The notes beneath the pieces were generated by a model that was not told the DNA's origin, ran no database searches, and saw only the letters and a program-made list of their open reading frames with translations. The position numbers and the translations under genes are program-made. A stretch of 64,000 bases of DNA, from NCBI GenBank assembly GCA_040755155.1, contig JBFMBP010000150.1, positions 40,001 to 104,000 of the forward strand. The letters are read 5' to 3'. This stretch comes from Candidatus Omnitrophota bacterium (GTDB lineage Bacteria > Hinthialibacterota > Hinthialibacteria > Hinthialibacterales > Hinthialibacteraceae). Of this stretch, positions 46,367-54,371 are shown piece after piece (the first letter of the stretch is position 1; each line of letters begins with the position of its first letter).

Positions 46367-47239
46367 ATGAAATATTTCTATTACCCAGGTTGTTCGTTAA
46401 AAAGTACTGGCAGAGCCTATGAGGAATCGCTGCTGGAGGTCTTCAAGGCGTTGGACGTGGATTTGCAAGAGATCGACGATTGGAATTGCTGCGGAGCGAC
46501 GGCGTATATGGCCGTCGACGATATGAAAGCCAGCGCCCTGGCCGCTCGAAACCTGGCCTTGGCGGAAATGCAATCGAACGGCGACGGCGCCCAAATTATT
46601 GCTCCATGCAGCGCCTGTTATCTCGTTTTATTAAAAGCGCAAAAGGCGATCAAAGAGAAAAAGGAAAAAGCCAACGTTCTTCTCGAAGCCATGAAAAATA
46701 ATGGATTGTATTACACGGGAAAAGCCAAGGTTCGCCATCCCTTAGACGTTCTCGTCAACGATATCGGTCTGGAAAAAATCGCCGCCCGGACGCAGAAGCC
46801 GCTCAAGGGCATGAGAATCGCCAGCTATTACGGCTGCCAGTTCGTCCGGCCCTATTCCACGTTCGATGAGCCATACAATCCCCAAACGATGGATATGTTA
46901 ATGGCGGCGTTAGGCGCGGACATCGTCGATTGGCCGTTGAAAACCCGTTGCTGCGGGGGCACGTTGACCGGCACCATCGAAGCCATCGGGCAACGGCTCA
47001 GTTATATTCTGCTCAAAGAAGCGGAGAAGCGCGGCGCCGACGTCGTCGCCACCGCTTGTCCTCTCTGCCAGTTCAATCTGGAATGCTATCAGGACAGTAT
47101 GAATCGTACTTTCGAAGACAATCTGAATTTGCCCGTCGCTTATTTTACTCAACTAATGGGCCTCGCTTTCGGAATTTCCGAGAAAACGTTGGGCTTCGAG
47201 CGCTTGTTTGTTCCCTTGAAAACCAAGGCGGCCGTGTGA
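46367..47239 (+). CDS. hdrB: Heterodisulfide reductase subunit B-like protein
   Basis: The catalytic subunit that carries two non-cubane [4Fe-4S] clusters in methanogens and reduces a disulfide. The 290-residue protein has both CCG domains intact: Cys9, Cys41-Cys42, Cys81 and Cys84; and Cys157, Cys195-Cys196, Cys231 and Cys234. So both cluster sites are conserved. The start ATG at 46367 (MKYFYYPGCS) has ggagag 6-8 nt upstream; the open frame extends further but overlaps hdrC. A palindromic repeat separates it from hdrA. Confidence 0.94.
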   Translation: MKYFYYPGCSLKSTGRAYEESLLEVFKALDVDLQEIDDWNCCGATAYMAVDDMKASALAARNLALAEMQSNGDGAQIIAPCSACYLVLLKAQKAIKEKKEKANVLLEAMKNNGLYYTGKAKVRHPLDVLVNDIGLEKIAARTQKPLKGMRIASYYGCQFVRPYSTFDEPYNPQTMDMLMAALGADIVDWPLKTRCCGGTLTGTIEAIGQRLSYILLKEAEKRGADVVATACPLCQFNLECYQDSMNRTFEDNLNLPVAYFTQLMGLAFGISEKTLGFERLFVPLKTKAAV

Positions 47240-47256
47240 TGCCAATTCCTAATAAG

Positions 47257-47382
47257 ATTGCAACTTATAATTCCCTCTCCCTCTGGGAGAGGGTCAGGGT
47301 GAGGGGATAATAAGTCTAATAATATCAACCCTCACCTAACCTCTCCCAATCTTGGGAGATGGATTTTAAAAACGACAAATTC
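47257..47382. repeat. Palindromic repeat copy 4, between hdrB and hdrA
   Basis: Same orientation as copy 2: ccctctgggagagggtcagggtgagggg, centre aagtctaataatatcaa, then accctcacctaacctctcccaatcttgggag, right flank ttttaaaaacgacaaattc. An ATG inside the right arm (47359) opens the long hdrA frame, but the genuine start lies beyond the repeat. Confidence 0.87.
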
Positions 47383-47412
47383 AAAGGCGATTGGTATAAG
47401 GAGGAGGCGAAC

Positions 47413-49419
47413 GTGTCAACGCATCAGTATAAAAACAACGGAGACGCCCCGCGCATCGGCGTATACATCTGCCATTGCGGCATGAACATCGCTTCGAAAT
47501 TGAACGTCGCCGAATTGGCGGAATACGGAAAAATCCTGCCCAACGTCGCCGTCAGCCGCGACTATAAATTCATGTGCTCCGATCCCGGTCAGGAGATGAT
47601 TCAAAAGGATATCCAGGAATTCAACCTGAACCGCATCGTCGTCGCCTCGTGCTCCCCGCTGTTGCACGAAAAAACATTTCGCCAGGCGGCGGCGGATGGC
47701 GGGCTGAATCCCTTTTACTTCCAGATGGCCAACATCCGGGAGCATGTCAGCTGGGTGACGAAAGATTTCAAGGAAGCGACGGATAAGGCGAAAGCGCTCG
47801 TAAGCGCCGCCGTTCGCCGCGTCGCCCAGCATCAGGCGTTGGAAAAGAAGCGGGTTCCCGTCCATTCCGATGTGGTCATCGTCGGCGGCGGCATCGCCGG
47901 CATCCATGCGGCTCTAACGATCGCCAATTCCGGGCGCAAGGTTTACCTTATCGAACGCCAGCCGACCATCGGCGGGCATATGGCCATGTTCGATAAAACC
48001 TTCCCCACGCTGGATTGCGCCGCCTGCATCCTCACGCCGAAAATGTCCGCCGTGAAAAATCACCCCAATATCACTCTTTGGTCCTATTCCGATGTGACCA
48101 AGGTAGAGGGCTTCACCGGCAACTTCAAAGTGAAGATCAAAAGAAAACCGCGCTACGTCATCGAAGAACATTGCGTGGGCTGCCTATTGTGCGTGGACGC
48201 ATGCGTTTTTAAAGAACCGAAATTCGACGACGAATTCAACCTCGGCATGTCCAAACGAAAGCCGATTTATCTTCCCTTCCCGCAAGCGACGCCTCTTACG
48301 GTGCTCATCGATCCGGAGACTTGCCTCCAATTGAAGCGCGGAAAATGCAAGCAGACATGCGCCGAAGTCTGCGAACGCCGCGCCATCAATTTCGAGCAGA
48401 AAGAAGAGGAAATCGAAGTCGACTGCGGCGCGGTGATTCTTTCCACCGGCTTCAAGCCCTTCGATGCCAAGCGAGTGCCCGAATATGGATATGGCCATTA
48501 CAACAACGTCTATTCCAGCCTTGAGGTGGAGCGGATGGTGAACGCATCGGGACCGTCTCAAGGCGAAGTGGTTCTCAAGGACGGCTCCAAGCCCAAATCC
48601 GTGGGCATCATCCACTGCGTCGGTTCGCGCCACGCCAAGACGAACAAATACTGCTCGCGCGTCTGCTGCATGTATTCCTTGAAACTGGCTCACCTGGTCA
48701 AGGAGCGAACGGGAGCGGAAATTTATAATTTCTACATCGACATGCGCACGCCGGGAAAAGGTTATGAAGAATTTTTCGACAAACTTCTAAAGGAAGACGT
48801 TAACTTTATCCGGGGCCGCGTGGCGGAAGTAACGAATTGGGCAATGACGGCCAAAGAGGAAGGGAAATTGATAATCCGCGTCGAGGATACGCTCATTGGT
48901 TCCCCGCGCCGGATTCCCGTCGATATGGTGATTCTATCCGTGGGCTTGGAAGCCCAAGCCGACGCCGACGAGGTGCGGCGCATGTTCGGCATCTCTTGCA
49001 GCAAGGATGGATGGTTCACCGAACGCCATCCTAAGTTGGCGCCGGTATCCACTATGACGGATGGCATCTTTCTCGCGGGCGCGTGCCAAGGACCAAAAGA
49101 TATTCCCGACACTGTAGCCCAAGCGGGCGCCGCCGCCGCCGAAGCGCTGGCTCTCGTCGATAAGGGATTCGTAGAACTAGAGCCGGATACGGCGTTTATC
49201 AAAGAAGAATTATGTTGCGGATGCCGCACCTGCATCGGGATGTGTCCTTACAGCGCCATCTCTCCCAATCTGGAAAAGGGCGTCGCCGTCGTCAACGAAG
49301 CGCTATGCAAGGGATGCGGCACATGCGTCGCCGCATGTCCTTCCGGCGCCGCCTCGCAAAACCTATTCACCGATGAGCAGATCTTCGAAGAGATCGAAGG
49401 AGTGCTGACTTATGCATAA
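47413..49419 (+). CDS. hdrA: Heterodisulfide reductase subunit A-like flavoprotein
   Basis: The electron-bifurcating flavoprotein core. The 668-residue protein has an N-terminal Cys region (YICHCGMN), the FAD-binding motif GGGIAG (158-163) followed by IERQPTIGGHMAMFDKTFP and TLDCAACILTPKM. An inserted ferredoxin motif (HCVGCLLCVDACVF) and two C-terminal [4Fe-4S] motifs follow (CCGCRTCIGMCP and LCKGCGTCVAACP). I use the GTG at 47413, which has aaggagg upstream; an ATG at 47359 falls within the palindromic repeat. The mvhD gene overlaps its end by 8 nt. Confidence 0.95.
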   Translation: MSTHQYKNNGDAPRIGVYICHCGMNIASKLNVAELAEYGKILPNVAVSRDYKFMCSDPGQEMIQKDIQEFNLNRIVVASCSPLLHEKTFRQAAADGGLNPFYFQMANIREHVSWVTKDFKEATDKAKALVSAAVRRVAQHQALEKKRVPVHSDVVIVGGGIAGIHAALTIANSGRKVYLIERQPTIGGHMAMFDKTFPTLDCAACILTPKMSAVKNHPNITLWSYSDVTKVEGFTGNFKVKIKRKPRYVIEEHCVGCLLCVDACVFKEPKFDDEFNLGMSKRKPIYLPFPQATPLTVLIDPETCLQLKRGKCKQTCAEVCERRAINFEQKEEEIEVDCGAVILSTGFKPFDAKRVPEYGYGHYNNVYSSLEVERMVNASGPSQGEVVLKDGSKPKSVGIIHCVGSRHAKTNKYCSRVCCMYSLKLAHLVKERTGAEIYNFYIDMRTPGKGYEEFFDKLLKEDVNFIRGRVAEVTNWAMTAKEEGKLIIRVEDTLIGSPRRIPVDMVILSVGLEAQADADEVRRMFGISCSKDGWFTERHPKLAPVSTMTDGIFLAGACQGPKDIPDTVAQAGAAAAEALALVDKGFVELEPDTAFIKEELCCGCRTCIGMCPYSAISPNLEKGVAVVNEALCKGCGTCVAACPSGAASQNLFTDEQIFEEIEGVLTYA

Positions 49420-49888
49420 TGAACCATTCGAGCCGAGAATCGTCGCTTTCTTCTGCAACTGGTGCACGTACACCGCTTCCGATCTGACGGGGATTTCCCG
49501 CCTGGCCTATGCGCCCAACGTGCGTGTGATCCGGGTGATGTGCTCTGGCCGCATCGATCCTCAATTCGTATTGAAGGCGCTGCGCCAAGGCGCCGACGGC
49601 GTGCTGATCGGCGGCTGCCACCCAGGCGATTGCCATTATCAGGAAGGCAATTACAAATGCCTGCGCCGCATCAAATTGCTGAAGCGGATGCTGGCGGAAA
49701 TGGGTTTGGAAGACGAGCGCGTCCGCCTGGAGTGGATCGCCGGTTCCGAAGGCGACAAAGTGCAGAAAGTCGTCAACGAGATGACGGAACAGATTCGCCG
49801 GTTAGGGCCGTTGCGCTTGGCGCCGATTCCCGTTCCTCACGAATTGGTAGAAGAGGAATTGGCGATGGCGGGCGCGGAGGAAGCATAA
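49412..49888 (+). CDS. mvhD: MvhD-type hydrogenase iron-sulfur subunit
   Basis: A 158-residue [2Fe-2S]/iron-sulfur protein that connects HdrA with the [NiFe] hydrogenase. Characteristic blocks are FFCNWCTYTASDLTGISRL, RVMCSGRIDPQFVLKAL and IGGCHPGDCHYQEGNYK. All cysteines are TGC or TGT; no in-frame TGA for selenocysteine is present. It overlaps the hdrA stop, and mvhG starts 1-2 nt after its own stop. Confidence 0.94.
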   Translation: MHNEPFEPRIVAFFCNWCTYTASDLTGISRLAYAPNVRVIRVMCSGRIDPQFVLKALRQGADGVLIGGCHPGDCHYQEGNYKCLRRIKLLKRMLAEMGLEDERVRLEWIAGSEGDKVQKVVNEMTEQIRRLGPLRLAPIPVPHELVEEELAMAGAEEA

Positions 49889-49889
49889 G

Positions 49890-50855
49890 ATGAGCAAACC
49901 CAAAGTAGGATTCAACTGGCTGGCTTCCTGCGGCGGCTGCGAGGAAGCGATTATTGATCTGAACGAAAAAATACTGGACGTCGTCGCAGCGGTGGATATC
50001 GTCTTTTGGCCTTGCGCCATGGATTTCAAAAAAGACGACGTGCGCGCTATGGCGGATGGCGAGATGGACGTCTGCTTCGTTAATGGCGCCATCCGCACTT
50101 CCGAAGAAGAAGAGATGGCGCATCTCATGCGTCAAAAATCGAAAATCCTGATCGCATTCGGCAGCTGCTCCCACATGGGCGGCATCCCTGGAATGGGCAA
50201 TTTCTTTTCTAAAGATTCTATATTAAAAAACAGCTATCAGGAATCGCCTTCCACGATCAACCTAGATGGAACCTTTCCTCAGATGGAGACCATAACACCG
50301 CTAGGCGAAGTGGAATTGCCGGAATTTCTGGAATACGTCAGAACCTTGAACCAGGTCGTGGACGTAGATTATTACCTTCCCGGATGCCCGCCGCCGGTGC
50401 GCCTGATTACAGAAGCGCTAGGCGCGATTCTGGAGAATAAACTCCCACCCAAAGGAACGGTTCTTGCGCCGGATAAAGCGCTCTGCGACGAATGCCCGCG
50501 CAAGGAAACCAAACCGGATAAGATGGAAATCGCCGAATTCAAACGTCCTTATCAAATCATCGTCGATTCGGAAAAATGCCTGTTGGGGCAAGGTTTGATG
50601 TGCCTGGGGCCGGTTACGCGCGCTGGATGCGAAGGCGTCTGCACCAAAGCCAATATGCCTTGCACGGGCTGCCAAGGGCCGACTAGCCGCGTCCAAGACT
50701 ATGGCGCCAAAGCCCTCTCCGGCTTCGCGTCCATTTTGACCAGCATGGAAGAGAAAGACGTGGAGGCGGTTTTGGATTCCATCGTCGATCCCAACGGAAC
50801 GTTTTACCGATACAGCCTGCCCTCCTCGATGATGTTCAAGAGCCTGGGAGCGTAA
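49890..50855 (+). CDS. mvhG: [NiFe] hydrogenase small subunit, MvhG type
   Basis: A 321-residue iron-sulfur subunit of group 3c-type [NiFe] hydrogenase. The proximal-cluster region has NWLASCGGCEEAI, FGSCSHMGGIPG and YYLPGCPPPV. The C-terminal half is Cys-rich (LCDECPRKE, LLGQGLMCLGPVTRAGCEG, NMPCTGCQGP), for the medial and distal clusters. No Tat signal is present, so the enzyme is cytoplasmic, as expected for an Hdr-linked hydrogenase. Confidence 0.94.
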   Translation: MSKPKVGFNWLASCGGCEEAIIDLNEKILDVVAAVDIVFWPCAMDFKKDDVRAMADGEMDVCFVNGAIRTSEEEEMAHLMRQKSKILIAFGSCSHMGGIPGMGNFFSKDSILKNSYQESPSTINLDGTFPQMETITPLGEVELPEFLEYVRTLNQVVDVDYYLPGCPPPVRLITEALGAILENKLPPKGTVLAPDKALCDECPRKETKPDKMEIAEFKRPYQIIVDSEKCLLGQGLMCLGPVTRAGCEGVCTKANMPCTGCQGPTSRVQDYGAKALSGFASILTSMEEKDVEAVLDSIVDPNGTFYRYSLPSSMMFKSLGA

Positions 50856-50871
50856 GGAAAGGAATACGAGC

Positions 50872-52335
50872 ATGAGCCGCAGAATCGTCATCGATCCCAT
50901 CACCCGCTTGGAAGGGCACGGAAAGATCGACATCTTTTTGAATAATGAAGGCGGCGTGGATCACGCTTACTTCCAGGTTCCCGAACTGCGCGGCTTTGAA
51001 AAGTTCGCCCAGGGGCGGCCGGTGGAGGATATGCCCCAGATCACCTCGCGCATCTGCGGCGTTTGCCCTATGGCGCATCACATGGCGGCAACGAAAGCCC
51101 TCGACAAAGTCTTCAGCGTAGATCCGCCTCCCGCCGCCAAGAAAATCCGGGAGATGGTATACGACATTTTCACCATCGAAGACCACGCGCTGCATTTTTA
51201 TTTTCTGGGCGGCCCCGATTTCGTCGTCGGCCCATCGGCGCCCAAGGCGGAAAGGAATATTCTCGGCGTTCTCGGCAAAGTGGGTTTGGAAGTCGGAAAA
51301 AAGGTCATCGGATTACGCAAGGAAATGCGCGACCTGATGGTCTTATTGGGCGGCAAGGCGATTCATCCTGTCTTAGGATTGCCGGGCGGCGTTTCGCGAG
51401 GGATTAGCAAAGAAGAACAGCAACGATTCATCCAAAGCGCGAAAAACGCCGTGGAATTCGGCCAGTTCAGCTTGCAGGTTTTCAATGATATCGTTCTCAA
51501 GAATAGTCAATATGTCGAATGGATTGTTTCGGACGCCTATACGCATAAGACCTATTATATGGGTCTCGTCGATCAAAATAAGAAAGTCAATTTCTATGAA
51601 GGAACGCTGCGCGTCGTGAAGCCGGACGGCAAGGAATTTCTCAATTTCCCCACGGACAAATATCTGGATCATGTCGCCGAACACGTCGAACCGTGGAGTT
51701 ACATTAAATTCTGCTACCTGAAAGATATCGGCTGGAAGGGATTCGAAGACGGCGCGGACAGTGGCGTTTACGCCGTGGCGCCCTTAGCGCGGCTCAACGC
51801 CAGCGAAGGAATGGCCACGCCTCTGGCGCAGGAAGCTTACGAGCAGATGTATTCGACGCTGGGCGGCAAACCCGTTCATCACACTCTAGCCAACCATTGG
51901 GCGCGGTTGATCGAATTGCTTTACGCCGCCGAGCGGATGCAGGAACTAGCCAACGATCAAGAAATTACCGACCCCAATTACCGCGTTATTCCCACCGCCA
52001 CGCCGAACGAAGGCATTGGCGTGGTGGAAGCGCCGCGCGGAACGCTGTTCCATCATTACAAAACCGACGAAAAAGGCCGGGTAACCATGGCCAATCTCAT
52101 CGTCGCCACGCAAAACAACGCGGCGCGCATCGCCATGTCCGTCGATAAATCCGCTAAAGGATTGATTAAAAACGGACAGGTGGACGACGGCATATTGAAC
52201 ATGATCGAGATGGCCTTCCGCGCCTACGATCCCTGCCACGGCTGCGCCACTCATGCGCTGCCGGGACAAATGCCGCTGCTCGTTCGCGTCCTGGATGCGG
52301 AAAGAAACGTCGTGCGCGAGTTGAAAAAGAATTGA
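50872..52335 (+). CDS. mvhA: [NiFe] hydrogenase large subunit, MvhA type
   Basis: The catalytic subunit that splits or forms H2. The 487-residue protein has the N-terminal active-site motif RICGVCPMAHH (Cys62, Cys65) and C-terminal DPCHGCATH (Cys455, Cys458, His461). All four Ni-Fe ligands are present. A 26-residue tail after His461 would be removed by the maturation protease during Ni insertion, and a protease gene follows. Its start is 16 nt after mvhG, with aagga upstream. Confidence 0.96.
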   Translation: MSRRIVIDPITRLEGHGKIDIFLNNEGGVDHAYFQVPELRGFEKFAQGRPVEDMPQITSRICGVCPMAHHMAATKALDKVFSVDPPPAAKKIREMVYDIFTIEDHALHFYFLGGPDFVVGPSAPKAERNILGVLGKVGLEVGKKVIGLRKEMRDLMVLLGGKAIHPVLGLPGGVSRGISKEEQQRFIQSAKNAVEFGQFSLQVFNDIVLKNSQYVEWIVSDAYTHKTYYMGLVDQNKKVNFYEGTLRVVKPDGKEFLNFPTDKYLDHVAEHVEPWSYIKFCYLKDIGWKGFEDGADSGVYAVAPLARLNASEGMATPLAQEAYEQMYSTLGGKPVHHTLANHWARLIELLYAAERMQELANDQEITDPNYRVIPTATPNEGIGVVEAPRGTLFHHYKTDEKGRVTMANLIVATQNNAARIAMSVDKSAKGLIKNGQVDDGILNMIEMAFRAYDPCHGCATHALPGQMPLLVRVLDAERNVVRELKKN

Positions 52336-52339
52336 TCTA

Positions 52340-52463
52340 ATTGCGTGATTAAATCCCCTCTCCCTTTGGGAGAGGGCTAGGGTGAGGGGATAGTAAGTAT
52401 AATAAAATCAACCCTCACCTAACCTCTCCCAATCTTGGGAGAGGAATAAAAAGCGACGCATTT
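52340..52463. repeat. Palindromic repeat copy 5, after mvhA
   Basis: Same orientation as copies 2 and 4: ccctctccctttgggagagggctagggtgagggg, centre aagtataataaaatcaa, then accctcacctaacctctcccaatcttgggagagg, right flank aaaaagcgacgcattt. It fills the gap between mvhA and the protease gene. Confidence 0.86.
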
Positions 52464-52491
52464 AAAAGTGGATGACATAATCCGCACCTTT

Positions 52492-52959
52492 ATGAAAACC
52501 ATCGTACTGGGCTTGGGGAATGATTTAATCGGCGACGACGCCATTGGGATTTTGGCGGCGCGCAGTCTGGCGCAGAATCTCAACGGCGCCGCCGACGTGA
52601 TCGAATGCTCCATATCCGGCATCGCTTTGATGGAATTGATGGTTGATTACGACCGGGCGATATTGATCGACGCCATCTACACCGGAAAATACCCTCCCGG
52701 AACCATTCGCATATTGACGGCGTCCGATCTGGACGCCGTCGCCGCTCCTTCTCCCCACTACGCCGGATTGCCGGAAATCCTGGCTCTGGCAAAACAACTA
52801 GAAATTCCCTTTCCGCAAGATTTCAAAATCTTCTCTATGGAGGTCGCCGATCCCTTCACCATAGGCGGCGATCTGACCGAAAACGTACGCAAGGCGTTGC
52901 CGGAACTTGTGCGGCGGGTTAGGGAGGAAGTTCTCGAATCGGCGTCAGCGGTCATTTAG
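52492..52959 (+). CDS. Hydrogenase maturation protease (HycI/HyaD family)
   Basis: A 155-residue endopeptidase that trims the C-terminus of the hydrogenase large subunit after nickel insertion. It begins MKTIVLGLGNDLIGDDAIG; the first Ni-binding acidic residue of the family falls in this GNxLxxDDxxG motif. AILIDAIYTGKYPPGTI follows. The His of the third ligand region is probably in PSPHYAGLPE. I prefer the ATG at 52492; a GTG at 52468 lies close to the repeat. It matches the 26-residue tail on MvhA. Confidence 0.92.
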   Translation: MKTIVLGLGNDLIGDDAIGILAARSLAQNLNGAADVIECSISGIALMELMVDYDRAILIDAIYTGKYPPGTIRILTASDLDAVAAPSPHYAGLPEILALAKQLEIPFPQDFKIFSMEVADPFTIGGDLTENVRKALPELVRRVREEVLESASAVI

Positions 52960-53159
52960 ATTTCGTCAGGATCAGGATAGCCAGGATTTTTAGGATAAAA
53001 ATCTTGTTCATCGTTTCATTATGAATACTTGCCTGACGGCAGACTGATCAAGATTCCGACATCGACAACACGCTTACTATAGCAATGTCCTGCGTACCGT
53101 TTTGATTTTTTCCCTTCTAATAACCCCAAAAAAATTTTTATATTTTTTTAAATTTTCTC

Positions 53160-53188
53160 TTGACAGCCAAATTTATTTTTGCTATTCT
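53160..53188 (+). promoter_or_regulatory. Sigma-70 promoter just before the 19-bp tandem repeats
   Basis: TTGACA (53160-53165), a 17-bp spacer and TATTCT (53183-53188). Transcription would start near 53195, inside the tandem repeats, giving a leader of about 290 nt before the secreted protein gene. Confidence 0.55.
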
Positions 53189-53262
53189 TTCTATCAGTTC
53201 CATTTCTTTCTATCAGTTCCATTTCTTTCTATCAGTTCCATTTCTTTCTATCAGTTCCATAT
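53188..53262. repeat. 19-bp tandem repeat, about four copies
   Basis: The unit tttctatcagttccatttc occurs at 53188, 53207 and 53226 without change, and in part at 53245. There are no spacers, so it is not a CRISPR. It starts at the promoter -10. Confidence 0.95.
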
Positions 53263-53330
53263 TTGTGTTTATTTTAAAGATTTATATAAATATAGTAGAA
53301 TAAAAGTCGAAATAGAAAGGGGTGATGCTT

Positions 53331-53357
53331 ATGGCATTCATTAATTATGTCCCTTAA
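53331..53357 (+). CDS. Possible 8-codon leader ORF
   Basis: An ATG at 53331 is preceded by aaagggg at good spacing and encodes MAFINYVP before a stop. It lies in the leader of the secreted protein gene. The ribosome binding site is stronger than the peptide length would suggest by chance, but nothing else supports expression. Confidence 0.25.
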   Translation: MAFINYVP

Positions 53358-53481
53358 TCCATCTTCAAGAATCACAAAATTTGGATTCGTAAATTTATTA
53401 AAAAAATACGTCTATATTTTGTTTTAAATCCTTAAACGCAATGAGAGAGAATACCTAAAATTTAAAAGGAGTGTATTGACA

Positions 53482-54306
53482 ATGAAAAAAGTGTTTATAA
53501 TAATATGCTGTTGTTCATTATCGGTAAGTATATACGCTCAAACGCCAGAATTTGTAATAGAATTTGATACAAGCGGAACATTTGATGCGAACGATCCTAT
53601 TCATAATTATGTAACTACTGCTGCTGGTGATTTTGATGATCGTTTTTTTGATGAATGTGATTTAAGTCAAATTAATCCACTGCGAGGACTATCTAGTATA
53701 TATCTAGGTAGAACATACATATTTTACTATGAGTATGTTTACGGAAAGGGATTTGATATAATTGCAAATCCCTTAAATCAAGCAGCAGAAAATTTATGTA
53801 TAAATGATCCAGATAACATTGCAATTGTTGTATGGAGAAATGGCAGATCTAAAGCGTGGAATAATCAAAATGATGTAGTTAAAGAAGAGATAGGTATATC
53901 TGTTAGTCCTGCAGAATGGAATGGTTGGATTTTAGATTTTATTGCTTGGCCAAATGAAAAACGCCAATGGAGTTTGCCTTTAGGAAATCAATGCTATGAA
54001 CTAAGTTCTATCGCGAGCAATCACCAAGTATCAAGATATTATTCAGATAAATTTAGAGTATTCGATCATCCAGGTCCAACAAGAACTTTATTTACATATT
54101 ATAATGCAGAAAAAGTAGCATTTTGGCAAAATTTTAAAATACAGGTAATTATTAATAATCCTTATACTGTTTTAGATGAATGCTTATTTTATGTCCAAAT
54201 AAATTTACAGAAAAATGTTAATTGCGATTTTGGAGCTTCAGGATCAATTACTTTTCATACTGGAGATAATATTTATATTCCAGATTGGGATTATCCACCT
54301 TTTTAA
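53482..54306 (+). CDS. Secreted protein of unknown function
   Basis: A 274-residue protein with an N-terminal signal peptide (KKVFIIICCCSLSVSIYAQ, cleavage probably after Ala/Gln near 18-20). The mature part is rich in aromatic residues, Asn and Asp with predicted beta strands; I recognise no family. ATG 53482 has aggag 10 nt upstream; a TTG two codons earlier is too close to that site. Codon use is far more AT-rich than most genes in the window, like the two paralogues that follow 65 nt later. It may be part of a recently acquired island. Confidence 0.7.
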   Translation: MKKVFIIICCCSLSVSIYAQTPEFVIEFDTSGTFDANDPIHNYVTTAAGDFDDRFFDECDLSQINPLRGLSSIYLGRTYIFYYEYVYGKGFDIIANPLNQAAENLCINDPDNIAIVVWRNGRSKAWNNQNDVVKEEIGISVSPAEWNGWILDFIAWPNEKRQWSLPLGNQCYELSSIASNHQVSRYYSDKFRVFDHPGPTRTLFTYYNAEKVAFWQNFKIQVIINNPYTVLDECLFYVQINLQKNVNCDFGASGSITFHTGDNIYIPDWDYPPF

Positions 54307-54345
54307 AAATTATATTAAAATTATATTAAAATTATATTAAAATAT
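54306..54345. repeat. 11-bp tandem repeat
   Basis: The unit aaaattatatt repeats three times (54306, 54317, 54328), then partially, between the secreted gene and the first paralogue. Confidence 0.85.
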
Positions 54346-54371
54346 AAAAAACAAATAGAAAGGATAGTATA

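Larger units (their letters stand above)
52960..53481. other. AT-rich intergenic region with promoter, tandem repeat and short ORF
   Basis: A 520-nt AT-rich gap at the junction between the hydrogenase operon and the AT-rich island. It holds a promoter, a 19-bp tandem repeat and a short leader ORF, listed separately. No terminator for the hydrogenase operon is visible. Confidence 0.5.

Noticed and set aside
47359-47412. Upstream ATG as hdrA start
   Set aside because: It lies inside the palindromic repeat, has no Shine-Dalgarno, and the GTG at 47413 has aaggagg.
47413-49888. Selenocysteine in HdrA or MvhD
   Set aside because: All metal-ligand cysteines are normal TGC/TGT codons with no in-frame TGA and no SECIS-like context.
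53188-53262. Possible CRISPR array
   Set aside because: The 19-bp units are directly adjacent with no spacers, and no cas genes are present.
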